Of a stretch of 64,000 nt of DNA, positions 24,745 to 35,908 are shown piece by piece. The DNA is from Isoetes taiwanensis. Taxonomy: Eukaryota; Streptophyta; Lycopodiopsida; Isoetales; Isoetaceae. Under the pieces are notes generated by a model. That model made no database searches. It saw nothing but the letters and a program-made list of their open reading frames with translations, and had not been told where the DNA came from. Within the stretch, counting starts at the first letter, position 1, and each line of letters opens with the position of its first letter. The stretch is from assembly GCA_021234155.1 (NCBI GenBank), contig JAJEKV010000028.1:17534825-17598824 (forward strand), read 5' to 3'. A program made the translations under genes and the position numbers.

Positions 24745-26562
24745 GATGCAATGACTAAAATAACATTCTCTCAACAATTTAAAGCAGCTTGAATCAAAGG
24801 TTAAAGAACCAACTAAAAAAAGGAATAATGTCCTACTCTTATAAAGCATTGCCTTTTACTAAATAAGTAAGATATCTGCTATCTTGCCATTTGCATACAG
24901 ATATAGCTTCTGCATTGTTTGCAAAACCCTAAACTCCCTTAATATGGGAATCCTCGCATGGTAGACGATCTATTCTCAATTACAAACAATGATAAGACGT
25001 CTTCAATTGAGGGATGCAAAATGGGTTGAAATCATCGAGGGTTGAAGACATTTCTACAATGATGCACCTTATAAACATTTGTTGAAGCCAGCTGACTAAG
25101 CTTGACAACCCGTACACCATATCATAATGTGGAGAATATACCATACTCTAAACTCACCCAACATAACTTTTGTGCATGATGAACCTTTTGCTCCACCAAC
25201 CAATATATTTTTAAAAGTAACATAATATCCATAATTTCTCTACAACAATAATTGTAAGGTAGATCTGGAATTCCAGTAGTAGTTATATTATTTTTTTTAT
25301 TCTTTGTAACGATCTTGCTTGAAATATCTATCATGTATGACAACCCAGCTAATTACTCAAGAGTGATGACATAATTCTCTCCCAAACTATTCTGCTGGAT
25401 CTAGCAAAATTCTATGATACCTGGTCGTGTCCTGCCTAAGTCTGCATATGATGTATGTATTCATGAAGATTTGGAAGAACCATATCAAAGCTTAAATGCT
25501 AGTCGATACAACTCAATAAGCTTATAATTATGTATTAGATCACAAATGAAAGTTTTCACACTTCTGTAGCTTTGTGCATCTCTCTGTTTGGGATCCTCAG
25601 CACGCCACGTATCATTTACTGTAAAAACATTCTTAAGGTGTCATATTCCTCATACCTTTCTTTTCTCATATTCCTGCCAATGTGTGAGCATCAAATTAAC
25701 AGTTTCTTCTTGTGCCACCTGCCCTGTAGATTCTTTGAGTCCTAATTCTCTGAATTCCAAATTCACAACTATTATTTTCAAGTACAAAATCATTGTTCTC
25801 ATTTGGAAGCTTTTAGTAGATTAGATGATATCAGATGCTGATCCTCTGAATTCCAAATTCACAACTCGTATTAAGAAGACGTAGCTTCCAATCCAAATAA
25901 TTGAAGTGACATGGCCACGACATTTATTTATTTTCTTAGAACTCCAATGTCACGCAATGCTTCCTTGACTGTGAAATTTATACCCAAGCAATGTTAGATC
26001 ACCACATGCCAAATGAGGGATCTTTGCCATAATCAGACGGTTAGACAGAAAATTTGCGCTGATGGTCAACTTAGCATAAGAAAGAAGCTACCTGGCAAAT
26101 ACAAAAAATGAAAATAACTCTCTCATGTTTTGTATGAAGCCCGATGATTCATGATAACAGATTGCACCTTTCCTATCTAGAATCGATGTCTTGCACAATA
26201 GAATAGGGAGTATCTTCTACACTATAGAAAGCAGATATATACATAACATATTTGATCCTCCAGTTAAAAGGCTAGCTTTAACATTTACTAAATAGCTCCA
26301 TTGTTCCTGTAGAAATGCTGCATGAAATGACAGATCCATTTTTTTTCCCAATAAAAAGATTGATTGCATAGTCACGCAAGACATATAAGCTCTGAATCGC
26401 CTTTTTTTTACCATGTGGCATTGTGAAGGCGTACAAGTGTTCTTCCTTAAAGGATGACATCAAAAGTGTCATTTGAGAGCAATATCTTTAGATTCACACC
26501 TACTCATAGCAAGCAGTTGTGCTCATGGTGATCTGTGTTCGCTGCTTTTCTATGTTATGAAT

Positions 26563-26672
26563 GTGGTGGGTAGTGTTGCTCTAGTGGATATCTTCTCCAC
26601 TGGGTTTTGAGTCCCCCATGTACTCTTTGTATTCTTTTGAGTAATAAAGGTCCACGTTCATCAAAAAAAAAA
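26563..26672 (+). mobile_element. Possible tRNA-derived SINE
   Basis: A segment with an A-box-like gctctagtggat and, about 26 bp on, a B-box-like gggttttgagtcccc is followed by an AT-rich 3' part ending in ten A at 26663-26672. The layout fits a short plant SINE, but no target duplication was found. Confidence 0.35.
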
Positions 26673-27495
26673 TTTACCAGATATAATTTGGTGGATTTGG
26701 TTGCAAATCTTCTAGGGCTACATTCGTGTTCTACAATTTAATTTTGTCGAAGTCATCAAATGATGCACTCAGATAGCTTAAGGACATAGATAGCAGATGC
26801 TTTTAATGCCTGCAACCTGAGGCAAATGCGAACAATCAATTGTAGAAAAGAGTATCCTTGGCAAACCAAAATAAAAGATTGACACATTTTACAAAAGCCT
26901 AGACTTACATGCCTTCAAATACAATCACAAACCCGTTATATTTTTTATTTTCAACTTCCCTAATTCCAGGAAAACTGTGCTTTTCTCTTAACAAAAGATG
27001 GTTTCCCATAAACTGAATGCATGCATCTACCGAAACTGCTTCAACACACTTATTGGAAGCATTGACAAAGCGCTAACTTAGGTTACTATCTACCCGGCTT
27101 CCATGTTGTGGCAATATGCATGGCTCCATCCATCGCCAGCTGCAACACATGTAAAAATAGAACAAATTTGAAATCATTATGAAATAAATACACGTCCAGA
27201 TTATGACTGCATAAACATGAAATATAACTTTAGGATGCAAGCAAGCCTGATGTGGTGCAGAAAAACTTGTTGAATGCCATAATACTTGATAATTGAAAGA
27301 ACAATGGGCTTTGTTGAAAACTACATCGTGTCTTTCATAAGAAATAGTGATCCAAATATGGCTAACAAGGAGCTCCTTCCATAACAAATGACCTCAGATG
27401 AGGAATTTTGAACATGGCATGTGGGAAACAACTGGAAATCTCAGAGAAAGAATAGTAATTCTATTTGTCTATGAGAAATGTGCCCGCACAATAGG

Positions 27496-27755
27496 TGTTA
27501 TGAGGTTGCCAAAGTCAGACATCAAGACAAATATGAACACTAATATACATAACAGAAGGTAGGTCTTAAAGTTAATTTGGACTTGAAACTTACAGAAATA
27601 GATCCAGTTTGCAAGAGCCCCATTGGTGTTATGAGGTTGCCAAAGTTAGGCATCAAGACAAATATGAACACTAATATACATAACATAAGGTAGGTCTTAA
27701 GAATAATTTGAACTTGAAAATTACAGAGATAGATCCAGTTTGCAAGAGCCCCATT
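27496..27755 (+). repeat. Tandem duplication, about 130 bp unit
   Basis: The block running from tgttatgaggttgccaaag to tccagtttgcaagagcccc is present twice with few substitutions. Both copies carry a GTAA splice-donor-like site on the minus strand at the same place. Confidence 0.8.
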
Positions 27756-27989
27756 TGAAGACTTACCTTAAAGGAGTCCTAGTAAACAGAAGGAAGCAAT
27801 CTTCACATCTTTTCTTTTACAGAAGGAATAGGATGTCTGACTGAACTGTGGATAACTTGAGGCCACAGTGGTAGAAAAAGACATTTCAGAAAATGACCTA
27901 GGAAGTTTACACTTTAGAAAATGACTTAGGAAGACATTTTGGAATAGGCTTATATATCTCTGCAATACTTTTACCAGAAACTACATGTA

Positions 27990-28290
27990 ATCTAATATAA
28001 CCTGTGTAAAAGCTACTACGAAAAGCCTAATGTTGCTAGCTCTAGCTGAATGTCACTAGAAAAAATGAAGCAGGTCAGAACGGATCTATTAAACTTCCAT
28101 TTGATCAGGTCGGAACGGATCTATGAAACTTCCATTTGCACGTCTTTTCCAAAGGCAACATGTCATGTAATATTGCTTGTGTAAAACCTATTACAAAAAA
28201 CCTTGTATTGCTAGCTCTAGCTGAATGGTACTGCAAGAAATGAAGCAGGCCAGAATGGATCTATTCAACTTCCCTTTGCACATCTTCTCC
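27990..28290 (+). repeat. Diverged tandem duplication, about 175 bp unit
   Basis: The words ttgctagctctagctgaatg, gaagcagg and cttccatttgcac recur in the same order in two copies. The first copy also holds an internal repeat of ggtcggaacggatctat. Confidence 0.6.
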
Positions 28291-29550
28291 AAATAAATAA
28301 GGTATCTACGTGCGAAACTTCCACTTCTAGGATCTTTAAAGAACATAAACAACTTTGAAGCTAAGACCTTCAGCAGATGAAGCATAACAAATGGATTGCC
28401 CAAGGAATTACCATAGAGCACACGTCTACAACAATACAGAACTAAACTTGTAAAGCTCATTTGAAAAACTTAGTCAGATAAAATTTTCCATATTGATAAC
28501 TACAATATTGGACAAAGATCATGCCTACCCAAATTCAACATATTGTAGACCTAACCTATATCACATGAAGAAAGTGACCCAATTGATTTCAAAGTATAGA
28601 GTTAATAAACAATTGATGTTGAAGGATGTTGCAGTACATGTGATTATATTCCCCATATAGAACAACAAATATGAGAGGCAATTTGTTAAAAGAGGGCACG
28701 TCTGCTTGCACATCATATTCTTGCAAACGAGTGAGCTCAAACTATTTTAAATCGCATAAAATGGTAAGAAGTTAGAACTTACCAAGAAAACATTGTCAAT
28801 GCCCTGTGTTAGCAGTTCCTGTGTTAGCAGTCGTCAAGATTTGCCCCCTAACAAATTCCTGTTTCGCTCCTTAACTCCATTGTTCTTCAAAATGGCCAAA
28901 GTCCAAGCAAAGTAGGAGCATCAACGGTATGCTTCAAATCCAAAAACATACTATGAACAAAATCTGATCTAGTATCAAAACAATATTTCGTAGCTAGATG
29001 AATGATGGTCTAGACACAGAGCATTACCTTCAGATGGAAATACCTATGCCCATCAATTTTCTCTGATTTTGGATTCGGCAAGATCCACGTGTAGCATCCT
29101 TGACTGCCTCTCCAATTCGTCCTCTGAACTTCTGAAACCATGCCCAACATGATGTTTGGACCTAATTCTGCAGCAGGGCAAGCAATCATAAGCAAGCAAC
29201 ACACGCCTTGTGATGCATTAATCTGGAGGATGCCAGGGAAGTAGAGCTATTAGGGTTTAGAAAGTCGTGAGAGGAAATCTACAATTGCATGTCTAGAACT
29301 CATACCTGTCTTCATCTGACATGCATGCTGGATTTGCCACTTCGCAAGAATTTGGAAAAGAAAGAGCAAACACGTCCTCCTCAATTTCGATACCACCAAA
29401 ATGCTTAATAATTTTTGTATGATTTTTGGCCAATCGTGAAGTTTTCCGGGGGTTAGAACCCTTAAGAATCTTAGGAAATTAACTTAAAATAAATTCCAAA
29501 AAGAATTTTAGGCAGACCGGAAAATTCCAAATTAACGAGATAGATATTAA

Positions 29551-30100
29551 CTCAAACATGCCACGCGGGCTCCAACATGCCACCTAGGCTCAAACATGCC
29601 AAGGTGGCTCAAGCACGCCACCTAGGCTCCAACATGCCAAGGTAGCTCAAACATGCCAACTAGGCAGCATACCACCTAGACTCCAACATGCCAAGGTGGC
29701 TCAAACATGCCACACGGGCTCCAACATGCCAAAGTGATGCCACCTAGGCACCAACATGCCACCTAGCTCAAACATGCCAAGGTGGCTCAAACATGCAGAT
29801 CTGACTCAAACATGCCACGCGGGCTCCAACATGCCAAGGTGGCTCAAACATGCCACCTAGGCTCCAACATGACAAGGTGGCTCAAACATGCCACATGGGC
29901 TCCAACATGCCAAGGTGGCTCAAACATGCCACGTGGACCCCAACATACCACGTGGGCTCCAACATGCCAAGGTGGCTCAAACATGCCACCTAGGCTCAAA
30001 CATGCCAAGGTGGCTCCAACATGCCACCTAGGCTCCAACATGCCAAGGTGGCTCAGGCATCCCACCTAGGCTCAAGCATGCCACCTAGGCACTCCAAGTG
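29551..30100 (+). repeat. Left-arm minisatellite
   Basis: Tandem units of about 18-20 bp alternate between ggctcaaacatgccac and ggctccaacatgccaagg, with the linkers ctag, cggg or tggac. Frames through it are repetitive and not genes. Confidence 0.9.
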
Positions 30101-31267
30101 GTGACATGGCATGCCAAGTAAGGAAGGCCAAGTTTTGACTAGGCCAAACATGAAAAGATGTCCATCTTTGGTCTTTTCATTGGGTAATGTTGGCAAATTT
30201 TGGGTGATATGGCTAGATGGTGGTGACATGGACATGATGACTAGGACTTTATGCAAGAAATATGATAACCTTTAGAATTTTTGGTAGAGGAGTTTGACAA
30301 GGGATAGAATAGAGGGATCTTGAAGAACTTAAAGCGCTGACACCCTTCCCCAAATCGAACCAGGCCAAGACTTTGCGCGGCTTCCTCATCAAAGGGGAGA
30401 GGCAAGACCCCAGGAGACGGACCTCAGAAAGGTTGCCGAGGCAGCTTTTCCTGCCAGCGCACCTCCGAGAGGGCAAATGCCAATGCCCCCCCTCCGGAGC
30501 TCGGTTTCCCTATCCGGCCGTTGAATCTGCCATTCAAGTAACCTACTTCGAGCATGTTCAAAAAGATTCAAGATCGGTCTAGGAGAATTTATCAAACCGC
30601 GAAACGTCCTGCAGTCGACCATGTAGAAACCTAAGTGTTTTGTCGTTCGGGTAGTACAAAGACTCCGGAATGGAGATTCGACTTCGCCATGTCATCCAGA
30701 ATGGCAAAATTGCCCTAGGGACCAAGTTAACAGTCATTTTGGCAATGAAAGAAACACGAACCCTCTACATGGTAGTATTCCGCAGCCACCTCTTAGGCCA
30801 ATTGACTACGAACGTGTTGGACATGAGCTACTTCGGCGCTTCTTGGAGAAGAGGTGGTCTTCTGCCCATGAAACTTGGTCCCCAGGGTAATGTTGATGTT
30901 TTGAGTCCATTGGTAGAGTCAAATTCACAGTTCTGACGTGGGAGAGTTGCCCGTCCATGGCCAGGGCCCTGGGGGAGAGGACCTTTAGGGCGAACTGCTT
31001 CCAGAAGGTTTTAAGGGTCCGTCTTCTGGCATCAACACCCTTCCTCTACGTGATGACATTATGCAGGATCCTGGTCGAATCTGACTAGGATATGGCCTCC
31101 GAAATGTAAACCCTGTGTGTTGCTATGTTATTGAAGGATTTACGTTATGGAGGTTGAGTTTTAGTCGGTTGCACTTGGGACATGGTCTAGAAACTGTAGT
31201 TGAAAACAAAAAGCAATAGGAACTGACGGAATGGGGTTTGAATTTATCCTCCTCCCAGTGTGGAAAT
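30101..31267 (+). repeat. Left inner arm of the foldback element
   Basis: It matches the reverse complement of about 57416-58570 over its whole length with scattered substitutions and small indels. It ends cctcccagtgtggaaat directly at the gypsy LTR. The counterpart in the other arm reads cctagtgtggcaat, which shows what the target looked like before the insertion. No coding potential is conserved between the arms. Confidence 0.85.
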
Positions 31268-32820
31268 TGTGACGTTCCACGTATTTATACGATATATATA
31301 TAAATACATTGACACGTCACGCTATACATATACGCCGTCATGGGGTATAGCTAACCTAGTGGGTTAACCTAAATGGATTAATTTAGCTATGCTAAAGTCA
31401 CATTAACCTAATTAATGGAATAATTAGCCTAATTAAGCTAATTAGCTGATTATTAATGCCATGTGGCATGATTCGATTGGCCAAGGGAGGGTTTTGCTAG
31501 TTTAGTCTATCCTAGGTTAACCCTTGAACCAGAATCGACCAGGAGCTCTTCAACCAGGCGCTTCCCCAAAACCCTACAGCAGTGAGATGGATCATCCTCA
31601 AGACAACGGCTCGAGTCGCTTTAACGGTTAGTCCGTAGGATTAGGTGTGATTAGTAGAATGGCGCCTTTGAGGCACCTCTGTGTGTGATGGTTCCTATTT
31701 GTCTCTGTGATTTAGCAATAGAGACTAACCCTTGGTTGAAAGGTAAGATGTTCTTCTTTCCGATTCTATACTTGCTCTGAAATGATGGATTGATGGTTCT
31801 TTGCATAGTATTACTCTGGAAATGGGGGAATTACGGGGAAGTAGAGACCTTTGAGCTCATATATCATAGTATGTTCCTAGTAGCGCCCTATAAATTCCAT
31901 TAGATGCAGCCTGTGCACAAGATCCCACCGAGCTGTGGAATCTATGGCGTTAGTGAAGCACCAGATAAGGGGCCGTAGTGATGAAGTGTGGGGTGGGGTC
32001 TCGCCTGAGCATAAAAGGCTACGGGGACTCCTTTAGTGAGCTAGGCCTAATAGTCGGTCACGTAGAGGGCGGGGTATGGGTCTGACACTCCCTGGGTACA
32101 GAGCTGTGACCTGAATGGGGCATCTTGTACTTTGATGATAAAGTTAGGGGAGTAAGTCGGGTACGGAAGGAGATGCTGAGGGATCTCCTCCTCTAGCTCA
32201 CCCATGGATTCACTGCGACTCTGGGAGGGGACACTTCCCCGACCTGCCTCATCGGACCAGAGAGATGCAACCTGGAGTAGCCTCACGGGCCTCCCCCTTT
32301 GAGCCTACGTCTCTGGAAGGTACAGTGACGTCATAGCTTGATTCAGCTCATCTGCAAAGTGTGCACAGGAGGGGCGGATGGAGTGGACAACCCTAGCCAC
32401 TGTTCTATGCCAGCCAACGCCAGGTTATACCTCTGTCTGCTGATCTCTTGAGACCGAGCCGTCAGTCCATCCTCACAGGAGTTTGAGCGGGGGTAGAACT
32501 TGGGGTTTGGGGTGTTTCCTTAGGATTAGATGCATCTTCTTTGCCGTTAGTACTTGGATGGATGTGCCACCCTTGAATTCGTGGTGGTTATTTATGTATG
32601 AGTTATGCTGTATGCTAACATGTATTCACGCTTCCGGGACTTAGGAGTCTCATTGAAGGCGTGGGCCGAATGACACCTCCCTATCCTTCACCCGGGCATC
32701 CTTCTATGGTTAGTCCGAGTTAGATGGAGGGCCCTACTCATGGTGAGCTGATTGCCATGGGAGGGGGAAGTCCCTGTATGTATACGTCTGGAGCGCCGTA
32801 TATATTCAGGGAGCGTCACA
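31268..32820 (+). repeat. 5' LTR of the outer element
   Basis: 1553 bp, near-identical to 54046-55584. A palindromic word around cgtatttatac and tataaatacattgacacg lies within 50 bp of the start. Confidence 0.93.
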
Positions 32821-32821
32821 G

Positions 32822-32833
32822 TGGTATCAGAGC
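32822..32833 (+). other. Primer binding site of the outer element
   Basis: TGGTATCAGAGC one base after the LTR, matching the 3' end of initiator Met tRNA. Confidence 0.9.
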
Positions 32834-33013
32834 ATGGTTTTGGGAAACCAAAGTACTGCACTGGCCACATACTAACACGTTAGATCGTTAGTTAGCGAGG
32901 ATAAATTTTGGGAGTGGCCTTAGTTTCTTGGTAGTGTGGTAACTAATGTCCTAGTAAGTTAGTCCGATTCATGTGTAAATCATAGTTTTTTAGTAAAGTG
33001 AAAAAATGCAGGC

Positions 33014-33204
33014 GCGAAACCCTAATCGGCGGGCAGGGGGTACCAGGGGTTCCCTAGCGCGCGTGGCGAGGTCTGGGTAATAGCTGCCCGCAGACCTTAA
33101 AAAAAAAAAAAAAAAAAATGCTGAAACCTTAATCGGCGGGCAGGGGGTACCCGTGGATTTCTGGCGCCTGTGGCGGGGTCGCGATAGGGCCTGCCCGCAG
33201 ACCT
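33014..33204 (+). repeat. Duplicated stem-loop in the leader of the outer element
   Basis: Two copies (about 33014-33098 and 33122-33204) each open with aatcggcgggcagggggtac and close with ctgcccgcagacct. Gcgggcag and ctgcccgc can pair into a GC-rich stem in each. An oligo-A run of about 20 bases separates them, and another oligo-A run follows at about 33234-33250. Confidence 0.7.
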
Positions 33205-33494
33205 AAAAACGCGAATCCCGCCTGTTTTATTACCAAAAAAAAAAAAAAAAAATCCAAAATTTAGGGTTATTTCAAATTTAAGTTAGGTTCATAACTTTTT
33301 TCATTCCAACGGTTCTCTTTTGGTCTCCGTGGACGATAAAATCATATTCTATTCTATTCTTTTGCTCCTTCTCGCTCCTCCTAGTCGCCATAGCCACCGG
33401 ACTTGAAGGTCGCTTCCGCCATAACCCATCTCGCTTGTAACTTTGCTTCTTATCTTCCTAACCTAGGCGCCAGCTCATCGCCACCTTATTCATC

Positions 33495-33674
33495 ATGGGG
33501 GAGACAAAGCAAGTGTACAAGAGGACTTCTCGTGACACTAGGTGTTCGGTAGCTTCCTTAATGGCTGAGCTCTTGCCCCACCCAAACCAATCGGTCGAAG
33601 AACAAGCAAAAGCCGAAGGCATTTTGGAGCATTTTGCTAAACGTTTCTCCGAAGGGGCTAAGATACCATACCCG
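33495..33674 (+). pseudogene. ORF1 (H3-like protein) of the outer element, N-terminal piece
   Basis: Sixty codons from an ATG at 33495 run open up to the inner-element LTR at 33675. The frame resumes after the duplicated acccg at 46349, so the insertion split one gene. The first residues after Met are GETKQVYKR, with Thr-Lys-Gln at positions 3-5 as in the histone H3 tail (ARTKQTARK), though the rest does not match. The remainder is mixed charged and helical sequence with no recognised domain. Confidence 0.75.
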
Positions 33675-35316
33675 TGTGACGTTCCAGGGGAATATACGCC
33701 ATAGATACGTATATTCCTGGACCCGTCACTATACAAGTCTACACTTGTAGCCTTGTATACCTTAGAAGTGGCAAGGGGCACATATCTAAGTTAATTGTTT
33801 AACTTAGATAACCTTAGGATAAGGCCCATTTCCACATGGCCTTATCCTATTGGGCAACCGCCACATGGCCCCATCCCAGTGGTGCCACGTGGCATCCCAT
33901 GTGGACCCTATCCTATATTAGCACTAACCCTAACCCTAGGCCTCTTTTCCTGACTCTAGCACCTGAACACTCCTCTACGCACTCGAAACCCCGTTTCGAG
34001 CATCGTTCGTCGTAGCATGGCCTGGTGCAGCAGCCCCCGAAGTGTGCGCATGATTGTAGAGGGAGCACGACCTCGACCACATCAAGGAGCAATGGAGACA
34101 CCAGGAATGGGAGGAAGCGCTTTTGGAGCAGGTAGGTGGAGTAGAGTTCATAGTGGTTCATCTGGAAGTTAGTACTCCAGATGGGTTTGTGTGTTGTATC
34201 TAGAGTAGAGCCATCCTAGAACCTTTGTTGAACATCTTGAACCCTAATCAAGGAACCCTAACTGTAAGTTAGATATGTATGATTAGGTTACGATGTTCTT
34301 ATGATGATTATCATGATAGATGCTATGTGATGTTGGTTGATCATGTTTGCTCCTCTTGTATTGGGAAGGGGGGTAGAGACCTAGTAGCCATTATGTAGTA
34401 TGCTCCTAGTCTAGATCCCTTAGTTCCTATTAGATGCGGCCTGTGCATAGGAACCCACCGGGCTATGGAGGCTATGATGTGACTCAACACTACATAACGG
34501 GGCTAGAGGCAATGCGGAGGGAGGATCCCTGCCGAATGGGGGCTTCGGGGGATCCCATAGTGGGCTAGACTTATGGTCGGTCACTTCGTGTGGGCCGAGC
34601 ATGGGTCCGACACCTCCTGGGGCAATGGTGCCGCCCTGCCTCTCAAGAGTTGCAAGTGTCAGCTTGGCTCTTGTTTTGGGGGGTTCAGTCGGGTATGAAT
34701 CGTGTGTCGCCACGATTCTCTAGTCGCCCGAGGAGCCTCTAGACCCGGGGAAGGGGAGATGCAACCCTTCCTGCCTCGACGGACCAGGGAGATGCAACCT
34801 GGAGTAGTCCCAACGGGTGATGCCATGTGATTACGTATCCGGAAGGCTAGAGTCATGCCAGAGCCTGATTGAGCCCATCTGCAAAGTATGCACAGGAGGG
34901 GCGGATGGAGTGGTCAATAGCCATTGTCTATAGCCAGCCCCACCATTGTTATGACTCGGTCTGCTCTATCTTGAGGCCTATCCAGTCAGTCGACTTCCTT
35001 ATGAGTCAGAGCCACGGGTAGGAGCTCTCATGTTTTATGGCATATGGATATGTTCTTTGCAGCTATGGATATGTGGACGAGCTACCCTTCGTGGTAGTAT
35101 GATGTATTGTTGTTGCTAGTTCTGACGATGTTATGCTTCCGCTGTGATAGGAGCCTATAGGGGAAGGGCGTGCAAGACACCTTCGTGTCCCCTTCTCGCA
35201 CTACGGTGATCCCAGAGTGAGGGATAGACGGAGGGCCCGTGCGGTCGGGGGACCGGACGGGGGATTTCCTACGGAGTGTACGACTGCGAGCCGTATATTT
35301 AGTAGGGAGCGTCACA
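33675..35316 (+). repeat. 5' LTR of the inner element
   Basis: It starts TGTGACGTTCCA and ends GGGAGCGTCACA, 1642 bp. Near the start gaatatacg and cgtatattc form a hairpin. The LTR contains plant telomere-like aaccctaaccctag. Confidence 0.95.
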
Positions 35317-35317
35317 A

Positions 35318-35329
35318 TGGTATCAGAGC
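35318..35329 (+). other. Primer binding site of the inner element
   Basis: TGGTATCAGAGC one base after the LTR, initiator Met tRNA type. A small inverted repeat ttcttggttgaccaagaa follows at about 35334. Confidence 0.9.
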
Positions 35330-35810
35330 GATGTTCTTGGTTGACCAAGAACTTGCACCGACCATATCCTTGAAAGTAGTCTAACAGGCCTGATAGGGTG
35401 TGAAATGAAAAATTTCCACCATGGAACCTCGAAAATAGGGGGAAAAGTTTTTCCCTAGGTAGTGGGTCCGTAAGAGCAGGCTAAGTGTTAGATGACGAAA
35501 AAAAAAAAAGAACAAGTCAAATTCACCTTCTAGTACATTTGAAGTGAAAATTATGCATCTGCATCAAATTTCACCTAAAATGGGTCGAAGAATCATGCCA
35601 ATCCGAGACCTGAGTGAAAAATGGTGCAAATTCATAATTAACACTCCAAACTATTTGGAAAATTTGAAAATTTCAAAGTATAATACGAAATAAAAAATAC
35701 ATACTAATAATTAAATATATATTAATAATTAGGCTATATTGGAGTAATTAATAAGGGGGGCTAATAAGTAGGCCTATTAATGGTAGGGGAATATTCCCTA
35801 GAGCACATCC

Positions 35811-35820
35811 TTTTAAATAT
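35811..35820 (+). promoter_or_regulatory. TATA-like box of inner ORF1
   Basis: TTTTAAATAT lies 89 bases upstream of the ATG at 35909. A transcript starting about 30 bases downstream would exclude an upstream in-frame ATG at 35780 and leave the H3 tail at the very N-terminus. Confidence 0.4.
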
Positions 35821-35908
35821 CCTTGCCACCTCATTTCCCCCCAAACCTTTTCATCCACCTTATCTCTCTTGCTCAGCCTTACGTCATCCATTTCCTAGAC
35901 CGTTAAAT

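Larger units (their letters stand above)
24753..29550. other. No confidently recognised gene; AT-rich with possible minus-strand exons
   Basis: Mostly AT-rich sequence. Two stretches look exon-like on the minus strand: about 27060-27140 (after an acceptor-like tgttgcag) and about 29030-29200 (a frame containing DELERQSRMLHVDLAE and KIDGHRYFHLK). Together with duplicated splice-donor-like sites near 27600 and 27735 they could belong to a long-intron gene transcribed leftwards. I could not assemble a protein. Confidence 0.3.

Noticed and set aside
29782-30069. Open frames in the minisatellites (here and at 58587-59516)
   Set aside because: They are periodic translations of the tandem repeat in several frames and on both strands, with no sign of a gene.
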